A DNA stretch of 64,000 bases, from NCBI RefSeq assembly GCF_003729955.1, contig NZ_RJTX01000001.1, forward strand, positions 1,426,001 through 1,490,000, given 5' to 3'. Source of the DNA: Chryseobacterium daecheongense (GTDB taxonomy: Bacteria; Bacteroidota; Bacteroidia; Flavobacteriales; Weeksellaceae). The notes under the pieces were generated by a model. It was not told the DNA's origin. It saw nothing but the letters and a program-made list of their open reading frames with translations, and ran no database searches. The translations under genes and the position numbers were made by a program. Position 1 is the stretch's first letter, and every line of letters begins with the position of its first letter. Below, one piece after another: positions 50,800 through 58,444 of the stretch.

Positions 50800-51441
50800 C
50801 TAAGGGGCTAAGCGGGAAATTTTCCAATCAAATCCTTCCAACTGATAAACAATTCTGTCATGCAATCTGTTAGGTCTTCCCTGCCAGAATTCAATTTCAT
50901 AAGGCTTTGCAAGATAACCACCCCAATTTGCTGGTCTTGGAACTTCATTACCTTCATATTCTTTCTCCAATTGTTTTAGTTTTTCTTCCAAAAACGCTCT
51001 GTCCGGAACTACCTGGCTTTGCGGTGAAGCTGCTGCGCCAAGCTGGCTTCCTTTTGGTCTTGAATGAAAATATCCATCACTAAGATTTCCTGCCACTTTT
51101 TCCAATTCCGCTTTTATAATGATCTGTCTTTCCAGACTGGGCCAGAAAAAATGCAGGCAGGCTTTATGGCTTCGTTCTATGGCCTTTCCTTTTTTGCTGT
51201 CATAATTCGTATAGAAAATAAATCCTTCGTGAGTATAGGCTTTCAGTAGAACCATTCTGGTGCGTGGACAACCATCTTCTTCTACAGTGGAAATCGCCAT
51301 AGCATTGGCTTCAGATACAGATGGATCTTCACTCGCATCCAAAAACCAGTCCCTAAACTGTTCCAGTGGATTTTGTTTTATCTCACTTTCAATAAGTTGA
51401 GATTTAGCATAGATTTTTCTTTTATCGTGAAGGTTTTCCAT
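50800..51441 (-). CDS. pdxH: Pyridoxamine 5'-phosphate oxidase
   Basis: A 213-residue FMN enzyme that oxidises PNP/PMP to PLP. Characteristic blocks: RMVLLKAYTHEGFIFYTNYDSKKG, HFFWPSLERQI, SRPKGSQLGAAASPQSQVV and FWQGRPNRLHDRIVY. It is divergent from yqgE, only 24 nt apart, with a -7 box inside the yqgE coding region. Confidence 0.96.
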   Translation of the reverse strand: MENLHDKRKIYAKSQLIESEIKQNPLEQFRDWFLDASEDPSVSEANAMAISTVEEDGCPRTRMVLLKAYTHEGFIFYTNYDSKKGKAIERSHKACLHFFWPSLERQIIIKAELEKVAGNLSDGYFHSRPKGSQLGAAASPQSQVVPDRAFLEEKLKQLEKEYEGNEVPRPANWGGYLAKPYEIEFWQGRPNRLHDRIVYQLEGFDWKISRLAP

Positions 51442-51454
51442 AAATATTTTTTAT

Positions 51455-51462
51455 TAAATTTG
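51455..51462 (+). promoter_or_regulatory. -7 box (TAAATTTG) for yqgE
   Basis: Perfect TAnnTTTG, 3 nt before the ATG at 51466, so the transcript is probably leaderless. Confidence 0.7.
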
Positions 51463-51465
51463 AGT

Positions 51466-52014
51466 ATGAATTACTCATACAAAGGTAAAATATTAATTTC
51501 CACCCCTGATATTTCCGGAGACATTTTTTCCAGATCTGTTGTTTTGGTTATTGACCATAACGAAAGTGGCGCATTTGGATTAATATTGAATAAGAAAAAC
51601 AGCCAGATGAGTAGCCGGTTTAAAAACTTTTTTGAATTTAAGATTGATGTATATGATGGCGGCCCTGTGGAAAATGATAAAGTTTTCTTTATTGTGAAAG
51701 GGAAAAAAGTAACCGAAGCCTATACTGAAATTACAGAAGAATTCTATTTAACAGAGGACATCGAAAATATCATCAACTCTATTCTAAATCATGAGCTTGA
51801 GATTGGCGATGTAAAAATCTTCTCAGGATATTCTGGATGGTCTGCCATGCAGCTTGATAATGAAATTCAGAGAAAAATGTGGACGGTAGTGGATATTTAT
51901 AATTTAGATTATACACTACCGAATGATCAGACTTTATGGAAATCCATCATGCAAAACCTGGGTGGAGAATATCTTCTTTGGGCCAATTCACCTGAAGATA
52001 TTTCACTGAATTAA
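51466..52014 (+). CDS. yqgE: YqgE/AlgH family protein
   Basis: A 182-residue protein of unknown function. The family start KGKILISTPDISGDIFSRSVVLVIDHNESGAFGLILNK fixes the beginning at 51466, with an ATG 3 nt after a -7 box; a longer frame from 51373 overlaps pdxH and lacks homology. The segment YDGGPVENDKVFFIV is also typical. Confidence 0.93.
   Translation: MNYSYKGKILISTPDISGDIFSRSVVLVIDHNESGAFGLILNKKNSQMSSRFKNFFEFKIDVYDGGPVENDKVFFIVKGKKVTEAYTEITEEFYLTEDIENIINSILNHELEIGDVKIFSGYSGWSAMQLDNEIQRKMWTVVDIYNLDYTLPNDQTLWKSIMQNLGGEYLLWANSPEDISLN
51480..51487 (-). promoter_or_regulatory. -7 box (TACCTTTG) for pdxH, inside yqgE
   Basis: Perfect TAnnTTTG on the minus strand at yqgE codons 5-8; the pdxH start of transcription would lie within the yqgE start region. 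Confidence 0.6.
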
Positions 52015-52127
52015 AGGCTGTTATTATTTTGATCAAGGCAATTTATATAATTAACAAATTTTAAGATTGCTTTAACCAATTTTAAAAAAAGAATTTCCGT
52101 TATTTGATAAACCAAAAATCACCGAAA

Positions 52128-52709
52128 ATGAAAGCACTCAAATTACTTGCTTTATCTCTTTTTTCAACAGCATTTTTATCCTTTACACCTGTTAAAAAGA
52201 AGTATATTGTAATTGATGCCGGACATGGTGGTAGCGATCTTGGCGCAACCCATACTAATTTTTCCGAGAAACAAATCGTGCTTGATATTGCAGAGCAGAT
52301 TCATGAAATCAATGAATCACAGGAAAAGTATGAGGTCTTTTTAACAAGAGATTCTGATGAGTACAAAACTCTTTCTGACAGAACAAAAAAAATCAACGAA
52401 TTGAGCCCTGTAATGGTTATTTCCTTACATATGAACTCAACACCTGAAACAGAAACTTCCAAACAAGGACACGAAATTTTTGTACAATCTTCCGAAGAAT
52501 CTAAAAAAATAGCAACACATATTACCAATAAATTAGGAAAATGCAATATTACAGAGCGTAATCTGCATATCCTGAGAGAAACACAGGCTCCTGCCGTTGT
52601 GGTTGAACTTGGCTATCTTAACAATACTAAAGACAGGGATTACTTGACGAGCAAAAAAGGACAAAAAGAAATTGCACAGAAATTCGTAGATTTTTTCAAC
52701 GAATACTAA
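52128..52709 (+). CDS. N-acetylmuramoyl-L-alanine amidase, amidase_3 family
   Basis: A 193-residue exported zinc amidase with signal peptide MKALKLLALSLFSTAFLSF. Zinc/catalytic positions appear in VIDAGHGGSDLGA, SLHMNSTPE and VVVELGYLNN. It cleaves peptide stems from peptidoglycan and may act in cell division or autolysis. The second ATG (52128) is preferred to 52104 because it starts the signal peptide. Confidence 0.92.
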   Translation: MKALKLLALSLFSTAFLSFTPVKKKYIVIDAGHGGSDLGATHTNFSEKQIVLDIAEQIHEINESQEKYEVFLTRDSDEYKTLSDRTKKINELSPVMVISLHMNSTPETETSKQGHEIFVQSSEESKKIATHITNKLGKCNITERNLHILRETQAPAVVVELGYLNNTKDRDYLTSKKGQKEIAQKFVDFFNEY

Positions 52710-52747
52710 AATATACCTAAAAAACAATTTCTGATTTACTCAGAATA

Positions 52748-52791
52748 AAACCCGGTAAAGGACTTTTGGAACTTTGTTGTTTACCGGGTTT
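52748..52791. terminator. Bidirectional terminator after the amidase gene
   Basis: AAACCCGGTAAA and TTTACCGGGTTT arms, 20-nt loop, T/A rich on both sides, between convergent genes. Confidence 0.75.
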
Positions 52792-52803
52792 GTCAATTTT
52801 TTT

Positions 52804-53613
52804 TTAAAAACTTTTCTTCCAATCTTCCACCAGTTCAGAAAACCGTGAATTCCCGAAAGTCTTGTTTCTTATCTTACCAACAGAAAATATGCCTTTTTCA
52901 TCAGAAACCAGCAATATCTCTTCTGCTTTTTGAGATTCAAAAGCAATAATCTCATGTTCCTGTATATCTGCAAGATTATTTTTATGTAAAAAAGTGACAA
53001 AATTTTCCAGTAAAGGAGAAATATACGCTCCTTCTGATTGTTTTGGAATTTTGATCACATCACCTTCTAAAAACAACAAGTTTCCAAAGGTTGAACGCGC
53101 TATTCTTTTATTAGGATTCAATAAAATAACATCATCCAGATCATTTTCCTGAGCATAAATGCTTCCATAAATATTTTCCGGGCAGTGAACCCTGATATTG
53201 CTTAGCAGGTTGTTGTTGACATTAATTTCTTTTATCAGATCTAATTCCAATAACCTTGAATGAACCGCCAGAACATCATCCATTTCATCTACTTCATAGA
53301 AATAAGACACGGATGATTTTGAAAGCGTAAGACCATCTGAATTCCTAAAAACAAGGAAATTGATAATCCCATTCTTTATTCCTTTGCTTTCTATAATTTC
53401 TGTATTAAAAAGTGACTGGAAGTATTCCAAGGTATAGGTTAATGGAATATTCAGTCTCATTTTTCTCATGGAAGCCATTAAGAAAAAATAGCATTCTTCA
53501 TCCATGATAAGCTTGGAATCTCTTATAAAAAATGAAGCTTTGACTGCATCCCCAAATAAGAATGCTCTATTCTTCACCTGTAATCCGTCCGATGTAAAAT
53601 ATTGATTTTCCAA
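52804..53613 (-). CDS. Class IV aminotransferase-like protein
   Basis: A 269-residue fold-type IV PLP protein, similar in layout to 4-amino-4-deoxychorismate lyase or branched-chain aminotransferase. It opens YFTSDGLQVKNRAFLFGDAVKASFFIRDSKL. The catalytic Lys expected near residue 150-160 is in a segment rich in Asn/Leu/Asp (VILLNPNKRIARSTFGNLLFL). The exact reaction is uncertain. Confidence 0.82.
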   Translation of the reverse strand: MENQYFTSDGLQVKNRAFLFGDAVKASFFIRDSKLIMDEECYFFLMASMRKMRLNIPLTYTLEYFQSLFNTEIIESKGIKNGIINFLVFRNSDGLTLSKSSVSYFYEVDEMDDVLAVHSRLLELDLIKEINVNNNLLSNIRVHCPENIYGSIYAQENDLDDVILLNPNKRIARSTFGNLLFLEGDVIKIPKQSEGAYISPLLENFVTFLHKNNLADIQEHEIIAFESQKAEEILLVSDEKGIFSVGKIRNKTFGNSRFSELVEDWKKSF

Positions 53614-53690
53614 AGTATAATTTGATTTATTGATAAAAAAATAATGAACGATAAATCGTTCATCAGTTTAATCGTTTGGTTTCACAGCTC

Positions 53691-54077
53691 TTAAGCAGCT
53701 CCTAATTTTATTCTGAGGTTTTCGATAAGGTTTTCCCAATACATTGCATTTTCTTCTTCATCCCCTTCATCGCAGAAATCTGTGATGTTTAAAGATAGGT
53801 CCTCAGTAATATCATCAATAACAATAGTCATTTCAAAGAAGTTTTTGGTTCCTTCATCTTCTTCCCATCTGAAACGTACAAAACCTTCAGGTTTATATCG
53901 GATTAAAGTGGCTTTCTCGGCAGGCCCGCCTCCCCAGCTAAAATAGAAATCATCACCTTTCTCTACAACCTCATCTGCAAACCATTCTGACAATCCTTCT
54001 GCAGTGGCTAGATATTCATATAAAATTTCTGAAAGACAGTGCATTGGAAACTCGTAATGGACTTTATGTTTCGCCAT
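53691..54077 (-). CDS. START-like/AHSA1-type domain protein
   Basis: A 128-residue single-domain protein with the helix-grip pattern KVHYEFPMHCLSEILYEYLATAEGLSEWFADEV and FYFSWGGGPAEKATLIRY. It has no signal or membrane segment. Function unknown. Confidence 0.85.
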   Translation of the reverse strand: MAKHKVHYEFPMHCLSEILYEYLATAEGLSEWFADEVVEKGDDFYFSWGGGPAEKATLIRYKPEGFVRFRWEEDEGTKNFFEMTIVIDDITEDLSLNITDFCDEGDEEENAMYWENLIENLRIKLGAA

Positions 54078-54234
54078 ATAATCTTTGTTTTAATCGTCAC
54101 GCAATATATAAATTAATTTTTTTATTACACAAAAATGTATTTACTTTTTTATATAATATGCATGATATTTATCAGAGATTTTCAAATATTTATTGAGTCG
54201 TTTTTAAGGCGCAAAAATCTTACTTTTTTAACAT
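54078..54234. other. Short intergenic region after the START-like gene
   Basis: AT-rich; no gene, repeat or clear promoter box was identified. Confidence 0.4.
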
Positions 54235-54266
54235 AATATTCCCCTTTCTTTTGAAAGGGGAATATT
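54235..54266 (-). terminator. Terminator after the class III aminotransferase gene
   Basis: AATATTCCCCTTTC and GAAAGGGGAATATT, a perfect 14-bp stem with a TTTT loop, directly beyond the stop at 54268. Confidence 0.8.
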
Positions 54267-54267
54267 A

Positions 54268-55449
54268 TTAATTTTCATTTAAAACATCCAGGATAATTTG
54301 ACAACCTTTTTTTATTTCATCCAAAGAAATTGTTAATGGTGGGGAGATCCTCAGATATTCATTTCTATAGAGCTGCCAGAAAACGATCAGTCCTTTTTCC
54401 ATGCATTTTTTAGCGACTTCTAAAGTGTATTCCGGGTTTTCCAGATTTACCGCCAGCATTAAGCCTTTTCCGTTGATATTCTTAATTTTAGGATGTACCA
54501 GAAGCTCCCTGAACAGCTTTTCCTTTTCTTCTACCTGATTCATTAATCCGCTTTCTAACACTTCTTTTAAGGTAGCGTAGCTGGAAGCTGCAATTAAAGG
54601 ATTTCCTCCAAAAGTAGTAATATGTCCTAATTTAGGCGAATGAGCCAATGTTCCCATAATTTCTGAAGAGCTCATAAATGCACCCACCGGAACCCCGCCT
54701 CCCATTCCTTTCCCCATCACTAAGATGTCAGGAACGATTCCGAAATGTTCAAAAGAAAACAGTTTTCCGGTTCTTCCGAATCCGGGTTGAATTTCATCCA
54801 GGATCAAAAGAGCCCCCACTTCTTCACATCTTTTTTTTAGTTTTTTCAGATAATCCTGTTCCGGAACCAGAAAACCTGCTGCTCCCTGAATCGTTTCCAA
54901 AATTACACATGCGGTTTTTTCAGTAATTTTATTAAAATCATTTTCGTTATTAAACTCAATAAAATTTACCAGTGGTAATAACGGACGGAATTCTCTTTTA
55001 TGAGTTTCATTTCCTGATACGCTTAATGCTCCGTGGGTATTTCCATGATAAGAATTCTTAAATGAAACGATTTCTTCTCTTCCAGTATATCTTTTGGCTA
55101 ATTTCAAACTTCCGTCAATTGCCTCAGCTCCGCTGTTTACCAAATAGGTGACTTCCAGAGGGTCGGGGGTAGCTTCTGCTAATAATTTACATAACGCTAC
55201 AGGTTTTTCCTGGGCATATTCTCCATATACCATAACATGAAGGTATTTCTCTGCTTGCTCTTTTATTGCATTTACAACTTTAGGATGGGAATGTCCCAAA
55301 GTATTAGCAGATACTCCGGCCACAAAATCCAGATACTGCTTTCCATCCGTCCCGAAAATATAGCTTCCTTCTGCCTTTTCAACTTCAAAACCGGCGGCAA
55401 ACTTTGTTGTTTGTGCCTGATATGTAAAAAAATCCTTTTGCAATCCCAT
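54268..55449 (-). CDS. Class III aminotransferase (aspartate aminotransferase family)
   Basis: A 393-residue PLP enzyme. The PLP region is ILVMGKGMGGGVPVGAF, with the Lys of GKGMGGG as the cofactor base; LILDEIQPGFGRTGK and FGGNPLIAASSYATL are also typical. Ornithine/acetylornithine aminotransferases share this layout; the amino donor cannot be fixed. It is monocistronic, with promoter and terminator. Confidence 0.9.
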   Translation of the reverse strand: MGLQKDFFTYQAQTTKFAAGFEVEKAEGSYIFGTDGKQYLDFVAGVSANTLGHSHPKVVNAIKEQAEKYLHVMVYGEYAQEKPVALCKLLAEATPDPLEVTYLVNSGAEAIDGSLKLAKRYTGREEIVSFKNSYHGNTHGALSVSGNETHKREFRPLLPLVNFIEFNNENDFNKITEKTACVILETIQGAAGFLVPEQDYLKKLKKRCEEVGALLILDEIQPGFGRTGKLFSFEHFGIVPDILVMGKGMGGGVPVGAFMSSSEIMGTLAHSPKLGHITTFGGNPLIAASSYATLKEVLESGLMNQVEEKEKLFRELLVHPKIKNINGKGLMLAVNLENPEYTLEVAKKCMEKGLIVFWQLYRNEYLRISPPLTISLDEIKKGCQIILDVLNEN

Positions 55450-55465
55450 GGAATAAAAATTTCAG

Positions 55466-55473
55466 CAAAGCTA
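55466..55473 (-). promoter_or_regulatory. -7 box (TAGCTTTG) for the class III aminotransferase gene
   Basis: Perfect TAnnTTTG on the minus strand, 17 nt before the ATG. Confidence 0.6.
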
Positions 55474-55518
55474 AAAAACATTCATCAAACGCCGAAATTA
55501 TCCCGATAGATTAAAAAA

Positions 55519-55546
55519 ATCGCCCTTAAAAAATTTCAAGGACGAT
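55519..55546 (-). terminator. Terminator after the second secreted-protein cluster
   Basis: ATCGCCCTT and AAGGACGAT with one mismatch and a 10-nt loop; the minus strand continues in T. Confidence 0.6.
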
Positions 55547-55591
55547 CCACCAAATCACAAAATATTAAAAAAATATAGTCATCAATTGTGT

Positions 55592-56368
55592 TTATAGAAC
55601 CTTTTCTACTGTTACATAGCTTGTGTTTGTTACGGAGTATGAAGTTGTTCCTCCAATTTCGGAAATAGCTTCCAGTGTAATATATTGTCCCTGAACCGCA
55701 TATACGGAAAAATCCAGATTAATTTTGCGGTTGGTTCCATCATAATTCACAGTGCTTTCCAGCAATTGAAAGCGTTTTACATCATTTACATATAAACTCG
55801 CTCCTAATCTGTTACTGAATGAACCGGCGGGGCCTGTAAAATTCAGATTTAAATTAATTCTGTATAACCCTGTCTGCCGAATATAAAGCCTGTTAAGATC
55901 GGTACCGGATGTGGGAACATTGGTTTTCAGCCTTAATGGATCTGCCAAAAAATTAGGCTTGTCAATTAATGAATTGATCGGCAATAAAACTGCCCCTGAA
56001 GTAGTAGAAACTGCATTAAGCTGAAATCTTGAAATATTGTCTGATTCCACTTCAAATGCTTTACTCCAAACCAAGCCGTCAAAAACCATGGCCTGGCCGG
56101 TACTTTTCACAAACAAAAGCATTCCTCTTAGCTCTTCGATTCTTGTAACCGGAGCATTAACTCCCGTATAGGGAAGATCTGTATCGGTTTCTACAGCCGG
56201 AAGCCCGAAACCTTTAATCCCCGCAGATTCACTTGTATTTGTAATGTACATCATTACCTGATCATTGCCATTGGCATTAGAATCTGGATTGGGAATACTG
56301 GTAAAGTTGACCTGTGCATTGTATATATTCAATACCAACAGCGACAGGCATACTATATATTTTTTCAT
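55592..56368 (-). CDS. Secreted surface-type protein C, possible jelly-roll C-terminus
   Basis: A 258-residue exported protein with signal peptide to about IYNAQ (residue 19). Its N-terminal half has a Bacteroidetes surface-module pattern (SAGIKGFGLPAVETD, GMLLFVKSTGQAMVFDGLVW). Its C-terminal ~120 residues (GLYRINLNLNFTGPAGSF, ASLYVNDVKRFQLLES, YAVQGQYITLEAISEIGG) look like a C1q/TNF jelly-roll. It is 1 nt downstream of the preceding gene. Confidence 0.7.
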   Translation of the reverse strand: MKKYIVCLSLLVLNIYNAQVNFTSIPNPDSNANGNDQVMMYITNTSESAGIKGFGLPAVETDTDLPYTGVNAPVTRIEELRGMLLFVKSTGQAMVFDGLVWSKAFEVESDNISRFQLNAVSTTSGAVLLPINSLIDKPNFLADPLRLKTNVPTSGTDLNRLYIRQTGLYRINLNLNFTGPAGSFSNRLGASLYVNDVKRFQLLESTVNYDGTNRKINLDFSVYAVQGQYITLEAISEIGGTTSYSVTNTSYVTVEKVL

Positions 56369-56369
56369 C

Positions 56370-57197
56370 TTAATAAGCTTTAATTAAACGTGCTGCGATA
56401 TATGAACTAATACTATTGGTATCTGTACCATAAGCTGCCAAAGCACCTCCTGAAACAGCATTGGAGCTTATTTCTGGGACAACCCTTAATTCTGCACCGG
56501 CGGGTAAGGAGATAGTCTGTGAAAAACTTGAAGTCTTATTCCCCGCAGTGTCCACAATAAACACGATAGAGTAATTGGTTTTGGATACTACAGTTTCCCA
56601 ATCCGAAGCAGGAGTGTATTTTACCTGTAAAGTCAATTTAAATTCTGTAATTCCGGCCTGGAAACCAAAACTTCCTCCAGTAAAACCTAATGAAACACCA
56701 ACATCATAAATACCATTTTGCTTTATCGTAACCGTACTTGCATTCTTCAATAAAAGATTGTCTACGAGAACCTGGCTTTTGTTATCTGGGACCAGGAAAT
56801 CAGGTGTGTTTCCTGAGAAGCAGAATCCTATTCCAAACGACAAACATGGAATCGTAACTCCAGAGGAAACACCAAGCCTTGAAGCTTTGGATTGATTAAT
56901 CCCTTGTATTTGTCTGGCCGGGTTCCATGCAAAACCATCGTATTTATAATATTGATCATCATTCTTATTATAGATCAAGCCCCCAACAAGATTTGGATAA
57001 TCATCAAATACATCTGTTGCTGATGCATTGTATTTGGGAAAAGAGGTATAGATATTAGCATAAGGAAGTATAACCCCTTTTGTTCCATCTACTATTTTCA
57101 ATATGTTCTTATTGCTGCTCACATTACTGCCTATTACAGACTGAGCTTGGATACCACATTGAAAAAGCAGCACCATAATAATTGAAATCTTTTTCAT
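56370..57197 (-). CDS. Secreted surface-type protein B, possible jelly-roll C-terminus
   Basis: A 275-residue exported protein with signal peptide to about GIQAQ (residue 19) and an N-terminal module with VIGSNVSSNKNILKIVDGTKGVILPY. The C-terminal part (GIYDVGVSLGFTGGSFGFQ, ELRVVPEISSNAVSG) again looks like a jelly-roll or beta-sandwich. 4 nt downstream of the first gene of the cluster. Function unknown. Confidence 0.7.
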   Translation of the reverse strand: MKKISIIMVLLFQCGIQAQSVIGSNVSSNKNILKIVDGTKGVILPYANIYTSFPKYNASATDVFDDYPNLVGGLIYNKNDDQYYKYDGFAWNPARQIQGINQSKASRLGVSSGVTIPCLSFGIGFCFSGNTPDFLVPDNKSQVLVDNLLLKNASTVTIKQNGIYDVGVSLGFTGGSFGFQAGITEFKLTLQVKYTPASDWETVVSKTNYSIVFIVDTAGNKTSSFSQTISLPAGAELRVVPEISSNAVSGGALAAYGTDTNSISSYIAARLIKAY

Positions 57198-57201
57198 CTT
57201 A

Positions 57202-58104
57202 TTACATGTTTATTTTTTCAATGATAATTTCTGATACGGCATTTCCCGTATTGCTTAAAGCAAAAAACATATTATTGCCTCCAAGCACACCAGTACAGGC
57301 GCCCGTTCCAATGTTTTGTGTTCCCCCAAGAGTTAATCTCAGTTTATCTCCTGCATTAAAGACTCCCACGTAAGTAAATGCAAGAGACTGCCCTACATCA
57401 ATAGAACCCGGAGCCAATGTAGTTACTGATAGTGCTCCCGCAGTAGAAGAACTTGCTGTATTATTAATAGGCCTCCATGTAGGATCCGCAGTGGTACTGA
57501 GTTCCAGATTAAGGGTAGATTGAAGATTAATAACCACCCCAAGACATAATGGTGTGCTTATATCTACCGCACCACTTTTAAAGGATATTTTATATAATCC
57601 CCTGGAATTAATATTAATTACATTACTGGTAGCAGCAGCTAATGAAACATTTGCAGAGATTTCGTTAAAGCTGGGGCTGCTGGTTGTGAAATTGATATTT
57701 TGGGTAGTACACGTCCTCACAGTTAAGCCACAGGCTAACCCACAGGTACCACAGTTTGAAGTTACTGTTCCCGTGCGTACGAACCTGGCCATTTTATTGT
57801 TTTTCATGACGGTAACAATGGGATCTGAAATTTTCCACGTTGCACCATCGTTCTGAACAATACTTCCTGTTTCTCTGTTAAAGATAACCGAAGCCTGAGT
57901 TCCGTTTCCTGTTGTACCTGTAGCTGATGCCGGCAATAATGAAGCCAGATTGCTTCGAGGTAAACGAGCAGCAAAATTATCCTGCTTTACATGTAATTGT
58001 GTTCTTGAGTCAGGTTGGAATGACGTACTTTTTGAAATCCCTACCTGAGCATTGATTTTGAGACCATAGATCATGAAAATCAAGAAAATAATTTTTCGTT
58101 TCAT
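57202..58104 (-). CDS. Secreted surface-type protein A, possible jelly-roll C-terminus
   Basis: A 300-residue exported protein with signal peptide to about KINAQ (residue 20), N-terminal module VGISKSTSFQPDSRTQLHVKQ with AARLPRSNLA and ASVIFNRETGSIVQNDGATWKI. The C-terminal ~200 residues have a run of cysteines (TSNCGTCGLACGLTVRTCTTQ) and a beta-rich end. First gene of a three-gene cluster; its leader ends in AACACAACACA before the ATG, as in the 17336 leader. Confidence 0.7.
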   Translation of the reverse strand: MKRKIIFLIFMIYGLKINAQVGISKSTSFQPDSRTQLHVKQDNFAARLPRSNLASLLPASATGTTGNGTQASVIFNRETGSIVQNDGATWKISDPIVTVMKNNKMARFVRTGTVTSNCGTCGLACGLTVRTCTTQNINFTTSSPSFNEISANVSLAAATSNVININSRGLYKISFKSGAVDISTPLCLGVVINLQSTLNLELSTTADPTWRPINNTASSSTAGALSVTTLAPGSIDVGQSLAFTYVGVFNAGDKLRLTLGGTQNIGTGACTGVLGGNNMFFALSNTGNAVSEIIIEKINM

Positions 58105-58355
58105 TGTGTTGTGTTTTTTTTATTTCTTGATGAAATAAATATAGAAAATATTGAATACCTGATTATAAATTTTGTAATGTATTACATAATACACCTAAAA
58201 TTTACTAAGTCTTTCCACTGTGAGTTAAAAAATAATTAACCAAACCACCAATCCATTCACCTTTTAACATTCACTATTTATTGAATAAAAATTCCTAGTG
58301 ATAAAGTGAAATATTTATAAATTTAACAGTATATACCCCCATTTTACCCAAAAAC
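58105..58355. other. Intergenic region upstream of the second secreted cluster
   Basis: AT-rich. It has a small palindrome GTATTA..TAATAC (about 58180-58195) and a minus-strand segment with GTGAATG..GGTGAATGG pieces resembling the element repeat. No perfect -7 box was found for the cluster. Confidence 0.4.
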
Positions 58356-58389
58356 AAATCACCATTTCCGGGTACAGAAATGGTGATTT
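58356..58389 (-). terminator. Terminator after the OstA-like gene
   Basis: AAATCACCATTTC and GAAATGGTGATTT perfect 13-bp stem with an 8-nt loop. Confidence 0.8.
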
Positions 58390-58444
58390 ATATTATTTAT
58401 CAAAAAAATAGATGAATTTATTTAATATTCACCAAATAGTGATT

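Noticed and set aside
58243..58290. GTGAATG..GGTGAATGG pieces similar to the element repeat
   Set aside because: Only short partial matches, no four-helix-bundle gene and no partner repeat nearby; probably chance in AT-rich DNA.
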